Part shown: positions 45,253-53,873 of the stretch, piece by piece | How the letters are laid out: every line of letters starts with the position of its first letter | Numbering within the stretch: position 1 is the first letter of the stretch | From: Arthrobacter sp. N199823 | GTDB taxonomy: Bacteria; Actinomycetota; Actinomycetes; Actinomycetales; Micrococcaceae | Direction: 5' to 3' | DNA length: 64,000 bases | Assembly (NCBI RefSeq): GCF_002929705.1 | Contig: NZ_PJIN01000002.1 | Coordinates: 310,001-374,000, forward strand | Program-made: the position numbers and the translations under genes | The notes under the pieces: model-generated | The model's database searches: none | Seen by the model: only the letters and a program-made list of their open reading frames with translations | What the model was told of the DNA's origin: nothing

Positions 45253-45825
45253 ATGAGTCAACTCGCAGACATTCCCGCAGCCACTGAATTCATCCAGCCC
45301 GAATTCACTGTGCAGGAATCCGTGCCGCCGGCCGAGGCCGGTCTGCTCAAGCGCATCTTCGCTTTTCCAAACCCCGTCAACGAATACGCTGCGCGCTGCA
45401 CAGCGGGCCTTGTGGTGGTGATGGCGCTGGTGGCAATCCTGACTCAGTGGGAATGGTTGGTTGGAATCATCGCCGCGGGGTTCATCCTCCGCCTTGCCTT
45501 TGGACCGCGAATCTCCCCGGCAGCACTGCTGTCAGTGAAGGTCCTGGCGCCTCGCTTGGGCCAGCCCAAATTAGTGCCGGGCCCACCTAAACGATTTGCT
45601 CAAGGCATCGGGGTCGTCATGTCCGTCACTGCCTTTATCCTGCTGCTGGTGAACGTTCCGCTGGCCGGATGGGCTCTGATGGCCCTGCTGTTGGTGGCAG
45701 CGTCGCTGGAATCATTCATTGGCCTGTGCCTGGGCTGCATCCTTTTCGGCGTGCTGGTGCGCCGAGGACTCATTCCAGCCGGGATCTGCGACGAGTGCGC
45801 CAACGTCAACTTCCGGAGCCGTTGA
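45253..45825 (+). CDS. DUF4395 family membrane protein
   Basis: 190 residues: FPNPVNEYAARCTAGLVV marks the domain start, four hydrophobic helices follow, and GLCLGCILF plus the terminal ICDECANVNF provide conserved cysteines. These often accompany thioredoxin/sulfur proteins in actinobacteria, but no such neighbour is present here. A TATTCT 5 nt before ATG may be its -10. Confidence 0.85.
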   Translation: MSQLADIPAATEFIQPEFTVQESVPPAEAGLLKRIFAFPNPVNEYAARCTAGLVVVMALVAILTQWEWLVGIIAAGFILRLAFGPRISPAALLSVKVLAPRLGQPKLVPGPPKRFAQGIGVVMSVTAFILLLVNVPLAGWALMALLLVAASLESFIGLCLGCILFGVLVRRGLIPAGICDECANVNFRSR

Positions 45826-45887
45826 GAGCTAGGCCCTTTTAGCCCGCTAGCCGGTTCGTCGATTCCGGCCTCCTGTTCCGCTAGCGG

Positions 45888-46988
45888 CTAGGCCCCGGTG
45901 GTTAGCGTGATGAACTCTGCACCCAAACGGCGGATCACCGCGGGTGCCTCGCACAGCGTCAACCACGACGGCGGGAGTGCGGCTTCTCCGTAGACCGCAC
46001 CAAGGATGTTCCCGGCAATGGACGCAGTGGAGTCGCTGTCTCCGCTGTGGTTGGTGGCGAGCCGAATGGCAGCCAAGAAATGATCCACAGGTGAGCCCGC
46101 GGCCTGCTCGGTGACCAACACCGAATACACGGCAACGGCCAAGGCTTCTTCCGCAACCCAACCCAACCCCAGCGCATCGGAGAGAGAATCGCCGGACAGG
46201 GGTGCGCCGTCGTGCGTGGAAATCGGGGGTTTCGAAAGTATGAGCGCTGACTCGAGCCGAGCCAGCAATTCCGGATCGGCTGAAGGCTCGCCAGCGGCCC
46301 GATCGCGGGCGGATTCGGCGGCGGCACGCAACGGGAGCCCAGCAATGACGATCTGGTGGATGAGCCAGCTGAAGGCGCCGGACGACTGGCGCGCGGACGG
46401 GTGGCCGTGGGTTAGGGAGGCGGCGTCGGAGCTGATTTTGTAGATGGTCTCCGCGTCAACATTGGGCAATAGGCCATAGGGGGCCGAGCGCATGACGGTG
46501 CCGCAGCCCTTGGACTCGGGGTTGACAGGCCGGAACAGGGTGCCCATTTCGCCGGTGGCCAGGCCCGTGACACAGGCGTTGCCTGGGTGGCGCTGATGGT
46601 GGAGGACGCTCTGGGAATCAATCCAGCGAGGGGCCTGCTCGGGGGCGTGCTCGGCCGTTTCAATGTCTTGCGTTTTTAGCCAGCGCAGGTAAGCGAGCCA
46701 CTGGCAGGCATTGATGTCGGCGCCAACGCCATTGTTGGCCCACTCCAGAACATCGAGGAGGCCGTCGAGCGTGTAGAGGGTCATTTGGGTGTCATCGGAA
46801 AAGTGCGGCGTCCCGCTTGCCTGGGACAAATCCACCAGCAACGAGGGGCCGAACTTTGCCTGGATATCGGCCAGGGAATCGAACTCTACGAGGTAGCCGA
46901 AGGCGTCGCCCAATGCGCCGCCCATGAGTGTGCCCTGAACGCGGCTGGCAAAGTCGGCGGGGACAGGGGTGTGTTCGGGAGTTGTCAT
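45888..46988 (-). CDS. ADP-ribosylglycohydrolase family protein
   Basis: 366 residues. GTLMGGALGDAFGYLVEF, HFSDDTQMTLYTLDGL, GCGTVMRSAPYG and the C-terminal HSGDSDSTASIAGNILGA are the metal-binding motifs of the DraG/ARH3 family. It could remove ADP-ribose from proteins or small molecules, a consumer side of NAD metabolism. No ADP-ribosyltransferase is seen in the window. Start ATG 46988 has TAAATT 6 nt upstream. Confidence 0.92.
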   Translation of the reverse strand: MTTPEHTPVPADFASRVQGTLMGGALGDAFGYLVEFDSLADIQAKFGPSLLVDLSQASGTPHFSDDTQMTLYTLDGLLDVLEWANNGVGADINACQWLAYLRWLKTQDIETAEHAPEQAPRWIDSQSVLHHQRHPGNACVTGLATGEMGTLFRPVNPESKGCGTVMRSAPYGLLPNVDAETIYKISSDAASLTHGHPSARQSSGAFSWLIHQIVIAGLPLRAAAESARDRAAGEPSADPELLARLESALILSKPPISTHDGAPLSGDSLSDALGLGWVAEEALAVAVYSVLVTEQAAGSPVDHFLAAIRLATNHSGDSDSTASIAGNILGAVYGEAALPPSWLTLCEAPAVIRRLGAEFITLTTGA

Positions 46989-46994
46989 GCATCC

Positions 46995-47000
46995 AATTTA
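46995..47000 (-). promoter_or_regulatory. -10 element for leaderless ADP-ribosylglycohydrolase transcript
   Basis: TAAATT on the minus strand, 6 nt before the ATG at 46988. Confidence 0.55.
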
Positions 47001-47192
47001 CCGTTTCCGGCAGACTCTGCGGTTCTTTCGGGTTGCCGGCGGGTGCCCAACGTATGAGTGCTGGCGGCGGCACTGCTGAGTGCGAGGTGGCCCGATGGGT
47101 GCCCAGTAGACTCTTAGACGGAGCAGATTCTGCACCCATCACAACTTGGCTACCCCGCACCAGCTCGGGAGAAGCCCTGCACGAGGAGAACC

Positions 47193-47549
47193 ATGCGCGA
47201 GCCCGCCTGGCGACGGACCGGAAAAACGCCCGATTACCGCTTTTCATTGGCCAATGAGCGCACGTTCCTGGCCTGGGTGCGGACCGCACTGGCACTCTTG
47301 GCCGGCGCCGTAGCCATCGACCAGCTGGCCCCTGAAATTGCCCCTCCTGTGATTCGGATCATCCTGTGCATGGTGTTGGCGGTCATTGGCGCCGTGCTGG
47401 CCATCGTCAGCTACCGGCGTTGGGCGCACCAGGAACAGGCGATGCGCAACGATGAAGAACTGCCACACTCGTGGCTCATGCTGGGTATGACAGTCATTGT
47501 CTCGCTCGCAGGCATCATTTTTGCCGTGCTGATCATGGTCAAGCGCTAA
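47193..47549 (+). CDS. DUF202 (YidH-like) membrane protein, first of a pair
   Basis: 118 residues; RFSLANERTFLAWVRTALALLAG is the DUF202 signature, with three transmembrane helices. GAGGAGA 6 nt before ATG is a classical ribosome site. One base separates it from the second DUF202 gene. Function unknown. Confidence 0.9.
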   Translation: MREPAWRRTGKTPDYRFSLANERTFLAWVRTALALLAGAVAIDQLAPEIAPPVIRIILCMVLAVIGAVLAIVSYRRWAHQEQAMRNDEELPHSWLMLGMTVIVSLAGIIFAVLIMVKR

Positions 47550-47550
47550 C

Positions 47551-47946
47551 ATGGCTCCCTCGCCGGCACCTGTCAGGGACCCCGGACTGCAACCCGAGCG
47601 CACGGCGTTGTCCTGGCGCCGCACCATCATGAGCGCCGTCGTGGCCAGTATTCTCATTTGGCGCGGCTGGTTCCATTCGCTGAACGGGGGAGGGGCTGGT
47701 GGGGCTCTGGCCGCCGGCGACAGTGCCCACATGGTGGGCTTGGGTATTTGCGCCGCCATCGCCTGCCTGACCACCATCACCTTGGTGGTGTGTGCGGTGG
47801 TCCGGATCCGGTTGCTCCATGCCGGTGTTGCTGCGCTCGAGTCCGAGGATCACCTGGGTGTTCCGACTCTTATATTACGTACAGCTTCGGCCGCTATAGT
47901 GGCTCTGGCTGCAGCCACTGTGTGCGCGTTGGTGCTCGGGATGTAA
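47551..47946 (+). CDS. DUF202 membrane protein, second of a pair
   Basis: 131 residues; GLQPERTALSWRRTIMSAVVAS is the equivalent signature, again three helices. Likely a hetero-oligomeric partner of the preceding paralogue, inferred from tandem arrangement. Confidence 0.9.
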   Translation: MAPSPAPVRDPGLQPERTALSWRRTIMSAVVASILIWRGWFHSLNGGGAGGALAAGDSAHMVGLGICAAIACLTTITLVVCAVVRIRLLHAGVAALESEDHLGVPTLILRTASAAIVALAAATVCALVLGM

Positions 47947-48005
47947 CCCGCTTCCCTGACAGCAGCCCCACATTTTTTCTCACCAATGCGAAGGATTTTA
48001 ACCTC

Positions 48006-48959
48006 ATGACTTTATCCGGATCGGCCACGGCCCCGGTGCAGGCTTACCCGCTCAGCACGCGCATCGCCATTGAAGGGCTCGGCAGCTTTTTCATTGTGTT
48101 CGCTGGCCTCGGCACGGCACTGTTCAGCCCGGCCGGTTCCGGGGCAACCATTGGCTTCGCCTATGGCTTGGCGATGGTGGCTGCCATTATTTCCTTTGGC
48201 CACGTCTCCAACGGTTACTTCAACCCGGCCTTTTCCTTCGGCATGGCCGTTGCTGGGCGCCTGAAATTCTCCACAGCGGTGTTCTACATGGTGGCTCAGA
48301 CGGTAAGCGCCGTCGTGGCCTCGGTGGTCTGGTTGGCCATGATGAAGGTCATGCCCGCCGGCGCCACCCCTGAGACGCCGCAGCTTTTCGGCGCCCTAGC
48401 CAATGGCTTCGACGCCCATTCACCCTCACAGGTGCCCATGATTGGTGTCCTGATCGTGGAGCTAATCGCGGTCGGCGTCCTGACGGCCATGCTCCTCGGT
48501 GCAACCTCGGCCCGCAACAAGACCACCATGGGCCCCATAGCTATTGGTCTGGCCTTTGCCGTGGCCGTGGCCATCACGATGCCGCTGAGCAACGGATCCC
48601 TGAACCCGGCCCGCGCCACCTCGGTAATCTTCCTTGCTGAGTCGTGGGCCGCCGGACAGTTGTGGCTGTTCTGGCTTGCGCCGCTGTTTGGCGCAACTCT
48701 GGCAGCTGTCATTTACCGGGCCTTTGCACCGTCCCAGTCGTTGACCGTGTCTGAGACAGAGCCTGATTCAGAGCCAGAAACCGTGGCTGAGACAGTATCG
48801 GCAACAGTACCGGCAACGAACGGCAACGTGGCCCCTGCCGCCACCGACGCTCCCGTTGCTGCTGCCACCGATGCCCCTGTTAATCCTGCTGCCACCACGC
48901 TGGCCAAGGACAAGGGGATCGACGACGCCCAGGCGTTCTTCGACGCACCCAAGAAGTAG
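48006..48959 (+). CDS. Aquaporin/MIP family channel with long C-terminal tail
   Basis: 317 residues. Six helices with both selectivity loops: NGYFNPAFSFG (first NPA) and GSLNPARATS (second NPA with the following Arg). The small residues around the filter suggest a water channel more than a glycerol facilitator, tentatively. The last 75 residues are a Thr/Glu then Ala/Pro/Thr low-complexity tail ending DDAQAFFDAPKK. The frame is open far upstream through the DUF202 gene, but ATG 48006 with AAGGA 12 nt upstream fits. Confidence 0.92.
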   Translation: MTLSGSATAPVQAYPLSTRIAIEGLGSFFIVFAGLGTALFSPAGSGATIGFAYGLAMVAAIISFGHVSNGYFNPAFSFGMAVAGRLKFSTAVFYMVAQTVSAVVASVVWLAMMKVMPAGATPETPQLFGALANGFDAHSPSQVPMIGVLIVELIAVGVLTAMLLGATSARNKTTMGPIAIGLAFAVAVAITMPLSNGSLNPARATSVIFLAESWAAGQLWLFWLAPLFGATLAAVIYRAFAPSQSLTVSETEPDSEPETVAETVSATVPATNGNVAPAATDAPVAAATDAPVNPAATTLAKDKGIDDAQAFFDAPKK

Positions 48960-49000
48960 TCCACGCCGGTCCCAGACCGGTTTTAGGACTTTGATACCGG

Positions 49001-49050
49001 CAATGACCGGCGGCAAGCGGGGTGCAATCCTCCCGAGCCGCCGGTCATTG
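49001..49050 (+). terminator. Terminator after the aquaporin gene
   Basis: CAATGACCGGCGGC (49001-49014) pairs perfectly with 49037-49050; 22-nt loop; TTGTTT follows. Confidence 0.85.
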
Positions 49051-49073
49051 TTGTTTGGGGTTAGGGATGCAGC

Positions 49074-49208
49074 ATGCTGAACTTTTCCTTGCTTCTGCTG
49101 GCCTGCGCGCTGCTGGTGATGGCTGTTGTGTACGGGAGCAAACTGGCCAATGTGGCCGGCGTCGAATCGCTCATCGGTGAAAGACCACGCCGCGGCAGTA
49201 ACCGCTAA
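49074..49208 (+). CDS. 44-residue single-pass membrane protein
   Basis: ATG 49074 has AGGG 8 nt upstream. The product begins MLNFSLLLLACALLVMAVVY, a clean hydrophobic helix, then GSKLANVAGVESLIGERPRR and a basic end (GSNR). It lies alone in a 400-bp gap between a terminator and sbcD. The helix plus positive C-terminus and good ribosome site favour a real gene; no homologue can be named. Confidence 0.5.
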   Translation: MLNFSLLLLACALLVMAVVYGSKLANVAGVESLIGERPRRGSNR

Positions 49209-49353
49209 ATCTGGTGCTTAGCGGGCTGGTACTCAGCTTGTCGGTGCTTATCCTGTCGCAAACCCCGCCACGATTGGCTGCAGTAGCTTCCCTGCACCTC
49301 ACTTCCGTGTGGTCCCCAAGCGACAGTGGTCATTGAATGTCTGTACCCTCCGA

Positions 49354-49359
49354 TACCTT
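49354..49359 (+). promoter_or_regulatory. -10 element for leaderless sbcD transcript
   Basis: TACCTT, 6 nt before the ATG at 49366. Confidence 0.45.
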
Positions 49360-49365
49360 GGAAGC

Positions 49366-50556
49366 ATGAAGCTTCTGCACACCTCAGATTGGCATTTGGG
49401 ACGCTCCTTCCATGGCGTTGGAACCCTGGCGGCGCAACGGCGCTTTGCCGACCAGCTCCTAGACACCGTCACGGAGGAAAGCATTGACGTAGTCCTGGTG
49501 GCCGGTGATGTGTATGACCGTGCGCTCCCCAGCGTTGACGTGGTGAACCTCTTCGATGACATCCTGGCCCGCCTCAATGCTGCCGGCGTGCAGGTGATTG
49601 TCACGAGTGGCAATCACGATTCCGCCACGCGGCTCGGCTTTGGTGGACGCTTACTGGAGAGCGCCGGCGTTCACTTGCGCACCCGCATTGCGGATCTGGC
49701 TACGCCCATCTTGCTCCCTCTCGGCCGGCAGGCTGGCGGTGCAGACAGCGGTGTAGACGGCGGGCCCATACTTGCCATTTACGGCATCCCCTATCTTGAG
49801 CCCAGACTGGTCGCAGAAGAATTGGGTGTGGAGCACGGCACCCATTTCAGCGTCACCGAGGCGGCCGTGAAGCTCATTGGCGCGGACCTCGCCACCCGTC
49901 CTCCCGGAACTCCGTCCGTTGTGCTCGCCCACACCTTTGCCAGCGGCGGTATCACCTCGGCCAGCGAACGTGAACTGTCCATAGGTGGTGTGGGTGCCGT
50001 TCCGTTGGACCTCTTTGACCCTTTCAGTTACACCGCGTTGGGCCATCTGCACGGTCCGCAGCGGCTGAGTGAGTCCGTTCGCTACTCCGGATCGCCCCTG
50101 CCGTACTCCTTCTCCGAGGCCGCTCACCACAAGGGCGCCTGGCTGCTGGAGATCACCGAGTCAGGACTGGGCGAGGTCACCAAGGTTAACTGGGCTCCCG
50201 AGCGGGCCCTGAGTATTCTCAAAGGCAAGCTCGAGGATCTGCTGGCCGAGGAAAAGTGGGCCCCGGATGAGGCCAACTACTGCCAAATCACCTTGACTGA
50301 CAATGACCGCCCGGAGCTGGCCATGGAGCGGCTACGCAGCCGCTTCCCACACACTTTGGTGCTCATGTTTGACCCTGAAATTACCCGCGACGCGGACAAA
50401 CAGAGTTACGGTTCCCGTATTGCTGCGGCCACGGATGAGCTGGAATTGTGCTGTGGATTCCTGGACCATGTGCGTCACCGCGCCGCGAACGACGACGAAC
50501 AACAGCTCTTGCGCGCAGCCTTGGCAGCCGTACGGGAAGAGGAGGCGGCACGATGA
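49366..50556 (+). CDS. sbcD: Exonuclease SbcCD, nuclease subunit D
   Basis: 396 residues, Mre11-type phosphoesterase: LLHTSDWHLGRSFHG, VLVAGDVYDR, VIVTSGNHDSATRLGFG and VVLAHTF supply the metal ligands; GHLHGPQ closes the site. Start ATG 49366 is family-typical. Overlaps sbcC (ATGA). SbcCD cleaves hairpins and protein-blocked ends. Confidence 0.96.
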   Translation: MKLLHTSDWHLGRSFHGVGTLAAQRRFADQLLDTVTEESIDVVLVAGDVYDRALPSVDVVNLFDDILARLNAAGVQVIVTSGNHDSATRLGFGGRLLESAGVHLRTRIADLATPILLPLGRQAGGADSGVDGGPILAIYGIPYLEPRLVAEELGVEHGTHFSVTEAAVKLIGADLATRPPGTPSVVLAHTFASGGITSASERELSIGGVGAVPLDLFDPFSYTALGHLHGPQRLSESVRYSGSPLPYSFSEAAHHKGAWLLEITESGLGEVTKVNWAPERALSILKGKLEDLLAEEKWAPDEANYCQITLTDNDRPELAMERLRSRFPHTLVLMFDPEITRDADKQSYGSRIAAATDELELCCGFLDHVRHRAANDDEQQLLRAALAAVREEEAAR

Positions 50557-53500
50557 GAATCCATCGTTTGGAAATCCAGGCTTTTGGTCCCTTTGCCGGC
50601 CGGGAAATCATTGATTTTGATGTCTTGGGTGCCCAGGGGCTGTTCCTGCTCAATGGATCCACTGGAGCCGGAAAAACCAGCATTCTTGATGCCATCGCCT
50701 ATGCACTTTACGGGCAAGTTCCAGGGTCCCGGGCCGGCAGTACGGGCCAACTGCGCAGCCACCATGCCGCAGATGGTGTGGCCCCTGAAGTGGTGTGCGA
50801 ATTTACTGCCGGTGGGCGCCGGCTTGAAGTTCAACGCAGCCCCGAATGGATGCGGCCCGTAAAGCGTGGAACCGGCACTACTCGCGAACAGGCAAGCACC
50901 CAGCTGCGGGAAAAGACTGACGCGGGCTGGGAAGTGAAATCAACGCGTAACGACGAGGCAGCCAGCGAGATCCATCAGCTCCTTGGCATGAACATGGCCC
51001 AGTTCACCAAGGTAGTTCTGCTGGCCCAGGGTGATTTTGCTGCGTTCCTGCGCGCCACGGCCGCCGAACGTCAAACGCTGTTGCAGCGGCTCTTTGGCAC
51101 AGACATTTACCAGGACGTTGAAGTTCGCCTTGCTGCTGACTCCAGGGTGGCACAGGGCGCCGTAACAGCAGGTCTCGGCGCCTTGGAAACCGCCGAGCGG
51201 GTTGCGCGGAGCCAAAGCGCGCAGGTTCTGGCACACGAGGCTGCACATGCCATGAGTGCAGCCACGCTGAAAAGTGCAGAACTGGATAGTACAGAACTAG
51301 AAAGCACAGACCGGGATAGTGCAGGGAGCTCAGAGGACGGCGCCGTTGCAGAACCGCCCATGAGCGAGCTACACGGACTGGAACTGTTTGCCGTCCTGAA
51401 ACAACAGCTGGCGCAGGCCGTGGCCCGCACCGGAGCTTACGCCGAACAAACCAGGGAGCAAGCGGAAGCGCTGGTGCAGCGGGTCAATGCCGCGCAAAGT
51501 CGGCGGAGTCGGCATATGGCGCTGGCGGCAGCGCTTGCCGAACAAAGCCGGCTGAAGGATCTGAGCAGCCAAGAGGCCACGTGGCGAGAGCGGCAGGACC
51601 GCCACCACCAGGCCCAGGTGCTGTCCGCCGTTGTGGGATCTGCAGCCAAGACCGCACTGGAGCTTGAGCGGGCGCAGTCCCGGACTGATGCTGCGGCAGC
51701 CGGCTTCGACGCTAATGAGCTAGCCGGTGCAATCCTTGGCAAAGATGCAGCCAGTGCTACCGCTGCCGATTTGGAAAGTCTGGACCGTGAGCTGACCAAG
51801 CAACTTGCCACCGTTGATGCGGTACTGCCGGATGAGACGAAGCACCAGCAAAAGAGTGAACAGCTGGTTCACGATGAGGTGGCGCTGGCGACGGCGCACA
51901 CACAACAGCAGCTGCAGGGCTCGGCTGTGACGGTCGCGAAAAATCGGATTGTGGACGTCCAGACTCGTCAGGACGAGTTGCGTGCTGGTAGCCACAATGT
52001 GGAACAGAGTGCGCAAAATGCCAAGGATGCTGCCCAGTTAGTCACCACCATCGAGGAATATCGCCACCACAGCACCGTGGTGGAACGGCTGGTCCTGGCC
52101 GAGACCGGTGCACGCGAGCACGCCGTCGCTGCCAAAGAGGACTGGCTGGAAGCGCTTAACCAGCGCCTCAATCAGGCTGCCGGCCAGCTGGCGGAAATCC
52201 TGGTGGACGGGGAGCCTTGCCAAGTCTGCGGCAGCACCGTCCACCCAGATCCTTCGCCGCTGGCCGGAACCGGTGCCGACTTAGTCAAGGCGGAGAAGGC
52301 AGCCAAGAAAGTCTCAGACACGGCTGAGGCGGACGTTTCTGCAGCGCGTACCAGGCTGTCCGAGGCGCGAAACACCCTCGGAGTCTTGGCCGAGCGCGGA
52401 GGTGCCAGCGGTCTTGAACAGGCGCGTGCCGCCGTCGTCCTTAAAGAGCGCGAACTCCGCGATGCCACGGCAGCGGTGGCAGAGCTAGCAGCGTTGGATG
52501 CCGAATCAACGGCACTGCACAGCAGCGTTGAGCTGGCGCAAGCGGCCGTTACCGCGGCAGCTGAAGATGCCGCGTCGTTGAATGCGGGGCAGGACGCCTT
52601 GACCCGGGAAATTGCTGCTCTGGCCGAGCACCTCACAGTGGTTCGTGCCGGATACAGTTCTTTGAGCGAACGACGGCAGGCGCTGTCCCGGGCGCAGGAA
52701 CCTGGGGACGCTCTGCTCGTGGCCTTACGCCAGCAGGTGACGGCGACAGCCGCGGCTCAGGAGGCTGCCGACTCACTAGAGGTGGCCTTGGCTGATTCTG
52801 ATTTTGCCGATGCGACTCAGGTGAGGGAGGCCCTGTTGGCTCCTGCCGAAGCGGCCGCCGTAGACCGGCAGATCAAGGACCATGCCCAAGCCGTAGCCGT
52901 GAACACTGCCAGACTGGCTGACCCTGACGTGGAGTTGGCCATGGAGGAAGCGCAAGCGGGCGTCGAGGCTCCGGACCAGGACTCGGTGGCGCAACTGGCG
53001 CAGGAGGCTGCCGCGGCCAAGGTCGTGGCGGAAGCCGGTGCCTTGGATTCGGGGATGGCACGCAACGCTGCTGCGCAGTTGCAAGAGAGCGAAGCCGGCT
53101 TCATTGCCTTGGAAGAAAAAGTGGGCCCCTTGCGGGATCAGGCCCAGTTGCTGGCAGGGCTGGCCGAGGCTGTGCGCGGGGGAGGGGACAACAAATACAA
53201 GATGACGCTCAGCAGCTATGTGCTCGCGGCGCGGCTGGAACAAGTGGCGCTGGCAGCATCGCTGCGTCTGGCCACCATGAGCGATGCCCGGTACACCCTG
53301 CGCCACAGCGACGCGAAGAAAGGCAACCAGAAATCTGGGCTGGGCCTTGAAGTGGTGGACGAGTGGACTGGAATCAGTCGGGATACGGCCACGCTGTCCG
53401 GAGGGGAATCGTTCATGGCGTCGCTGTCGCTGGCGCTGGGGCTCTCCGATGTGGTGCAGCAGGAATCAGGCGGCCTGGACATTGAAACCTTGTTTGTCGA

Positions 53501-53714
53501 TGAAGGCTTTGGCAGCCTCGATGAGCAAACCCTCGAGCAGGTCATGGACGCCTTGGAGGGGCTACGCGACGGCGGACGCATGGTGGGGCTGGTCAGCCAT
53601 GTTGCCGAGATGAAGCAACGTATCCCCTTGCATTTGCATGTTCACAAGGGGCGCAACGGTTCGACTGTAGAGCTGAAAATGGCGGGGGCGCAGGCCGGGA
53701 CGGGGGTTTCCTGA
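50553..53714 (+). CDS. sbcC: Exonuclease SbcCD, ATPase subunit C
   Basis: 1053 residues, SMC-like. Walker A NGSTGAGKTSILDAIAYAL (about 36), long coiled coils, zinc hook CQVC at about residues 556-559, second coil, signature LSGGESFMASLSLALGL (about 948) and Walker B LFVDEGFGSLDEQTL (about 980). The first coiled-coil arm carries an Asp/Glu/Ser-rich repeat (TELESTDRDSAGSSEDG) that interrupts heptads. Q-loop sequence LAQGDFAAFLRA is intact. Confidence 0.96.
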   Translation: MRIHRLEIQAFGPFAGREIIDFDVLGAQGLFLLNGSTGAGKTSILDAIAYALYGQVPGSRAGSTGQLRSHHAADGVAPEVVCEFTAGGRRLEVQRSPEWMRPVKRGTGTTREQASTQLREKTDAGWEVKSTRNDEAASEIHQLLGMNMAQFTKVVLLAQGDFAAFLRATAAERQTLLQRLFGTDIYQDVEVRLAADSRVAQGAVTAGLGALETAERVARSQSAQVLAHEAAHAMSAATLKSAELDSTELESTDRDSAGSSEDGAVAEPPMSELHGLELFAVLKQQLAQAVARTGAYAEQTREQAEALVQRVNAAQSRRSRHMALAAALAEQSRLKDLSSQEATWRERQDRHHQAQVLSAVVGSAAKTALELERAQSRTDAAAAGFDANELAGAILGKDAASATAADLESLDRELTKQLATVDAVLPDETKHQQKSEQLVHDEVALATAHTQQQLQGSAVTVAKNRIVDVQTRQDELRAGSHNVEQSAQNAKDAAQLVTTIEEYRHHSTVVERLVLAETGAREHAVAAKEDWLEALNQRLNQAAGQLAEILVDGEPCQVCGSTVHPDPSPLAGTGADLVKAEKAAKKVSDTAEADVSAARTRLSEARNTLGVLAERGGASGLEQARAAVVLKERELRDATAAVAELAALDAESTALHSSVELAQAAVTAAAEDAASLNAGQDALTREIAALAEHLTVVRAGYSSLSERRQALSRAQEPGDALLVALRQQVTATAAAQEAADSLEVALADSDFADATQVREALLAPAEAAAVDRQIKDHAQAVAVNTARLADPDVELAMEEAQAGVEAPDQDSVAQLAQEAAAAKVVAEAGALDSGMARNAAAQLQESEAGFIALEEKVGPLRDQAQLLAGLAEAVRGGGDNKYKMTLSSYVLAARLEQVALAASLRLATMSDARYTLRHSDAKKGNQKSGLGLEVVDEWTGISRDTATLSGGESFMASLSLALGLSDVVQQESGGLDIETLFVDEGFGSLDEQTLEQVMDALEGLRDGGRMVGLVSHVAEMKQRIPLHLHVHKGRNGSTVELKMAGAQAGTGVS

Positions 53715-53873
53715 ACAGGTAGACTTGCTGGGTCCTTGCCTGATCAAACTGGTGGCTGGAACCGGCACAGGCCAGGACACAAGATTTCGTGAAAGCAGTT
53801 TGCCATTACCTCGTCACTAGAAAACCCGTCCGCCCCTGAGCCCAAGGGTGGACGGTATTCCGTTCTGCCCCGC

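Noticed and set aside
45828-45894. Inverted repeat between the DUF4395 and ADP-ribosylglycohydrolase genes
   Set aside because: GCTAGC-centred matches give only a short bulged stem; direct GCTAGGCC copies are suggestive, but I could not define a convincing terminator.
50381-50834. Antisense frames over the sbcD/sbcC junction
   Set aside because: Both strands are open only because of base composition; SbcD and SbcC motifs fix the coding strand.
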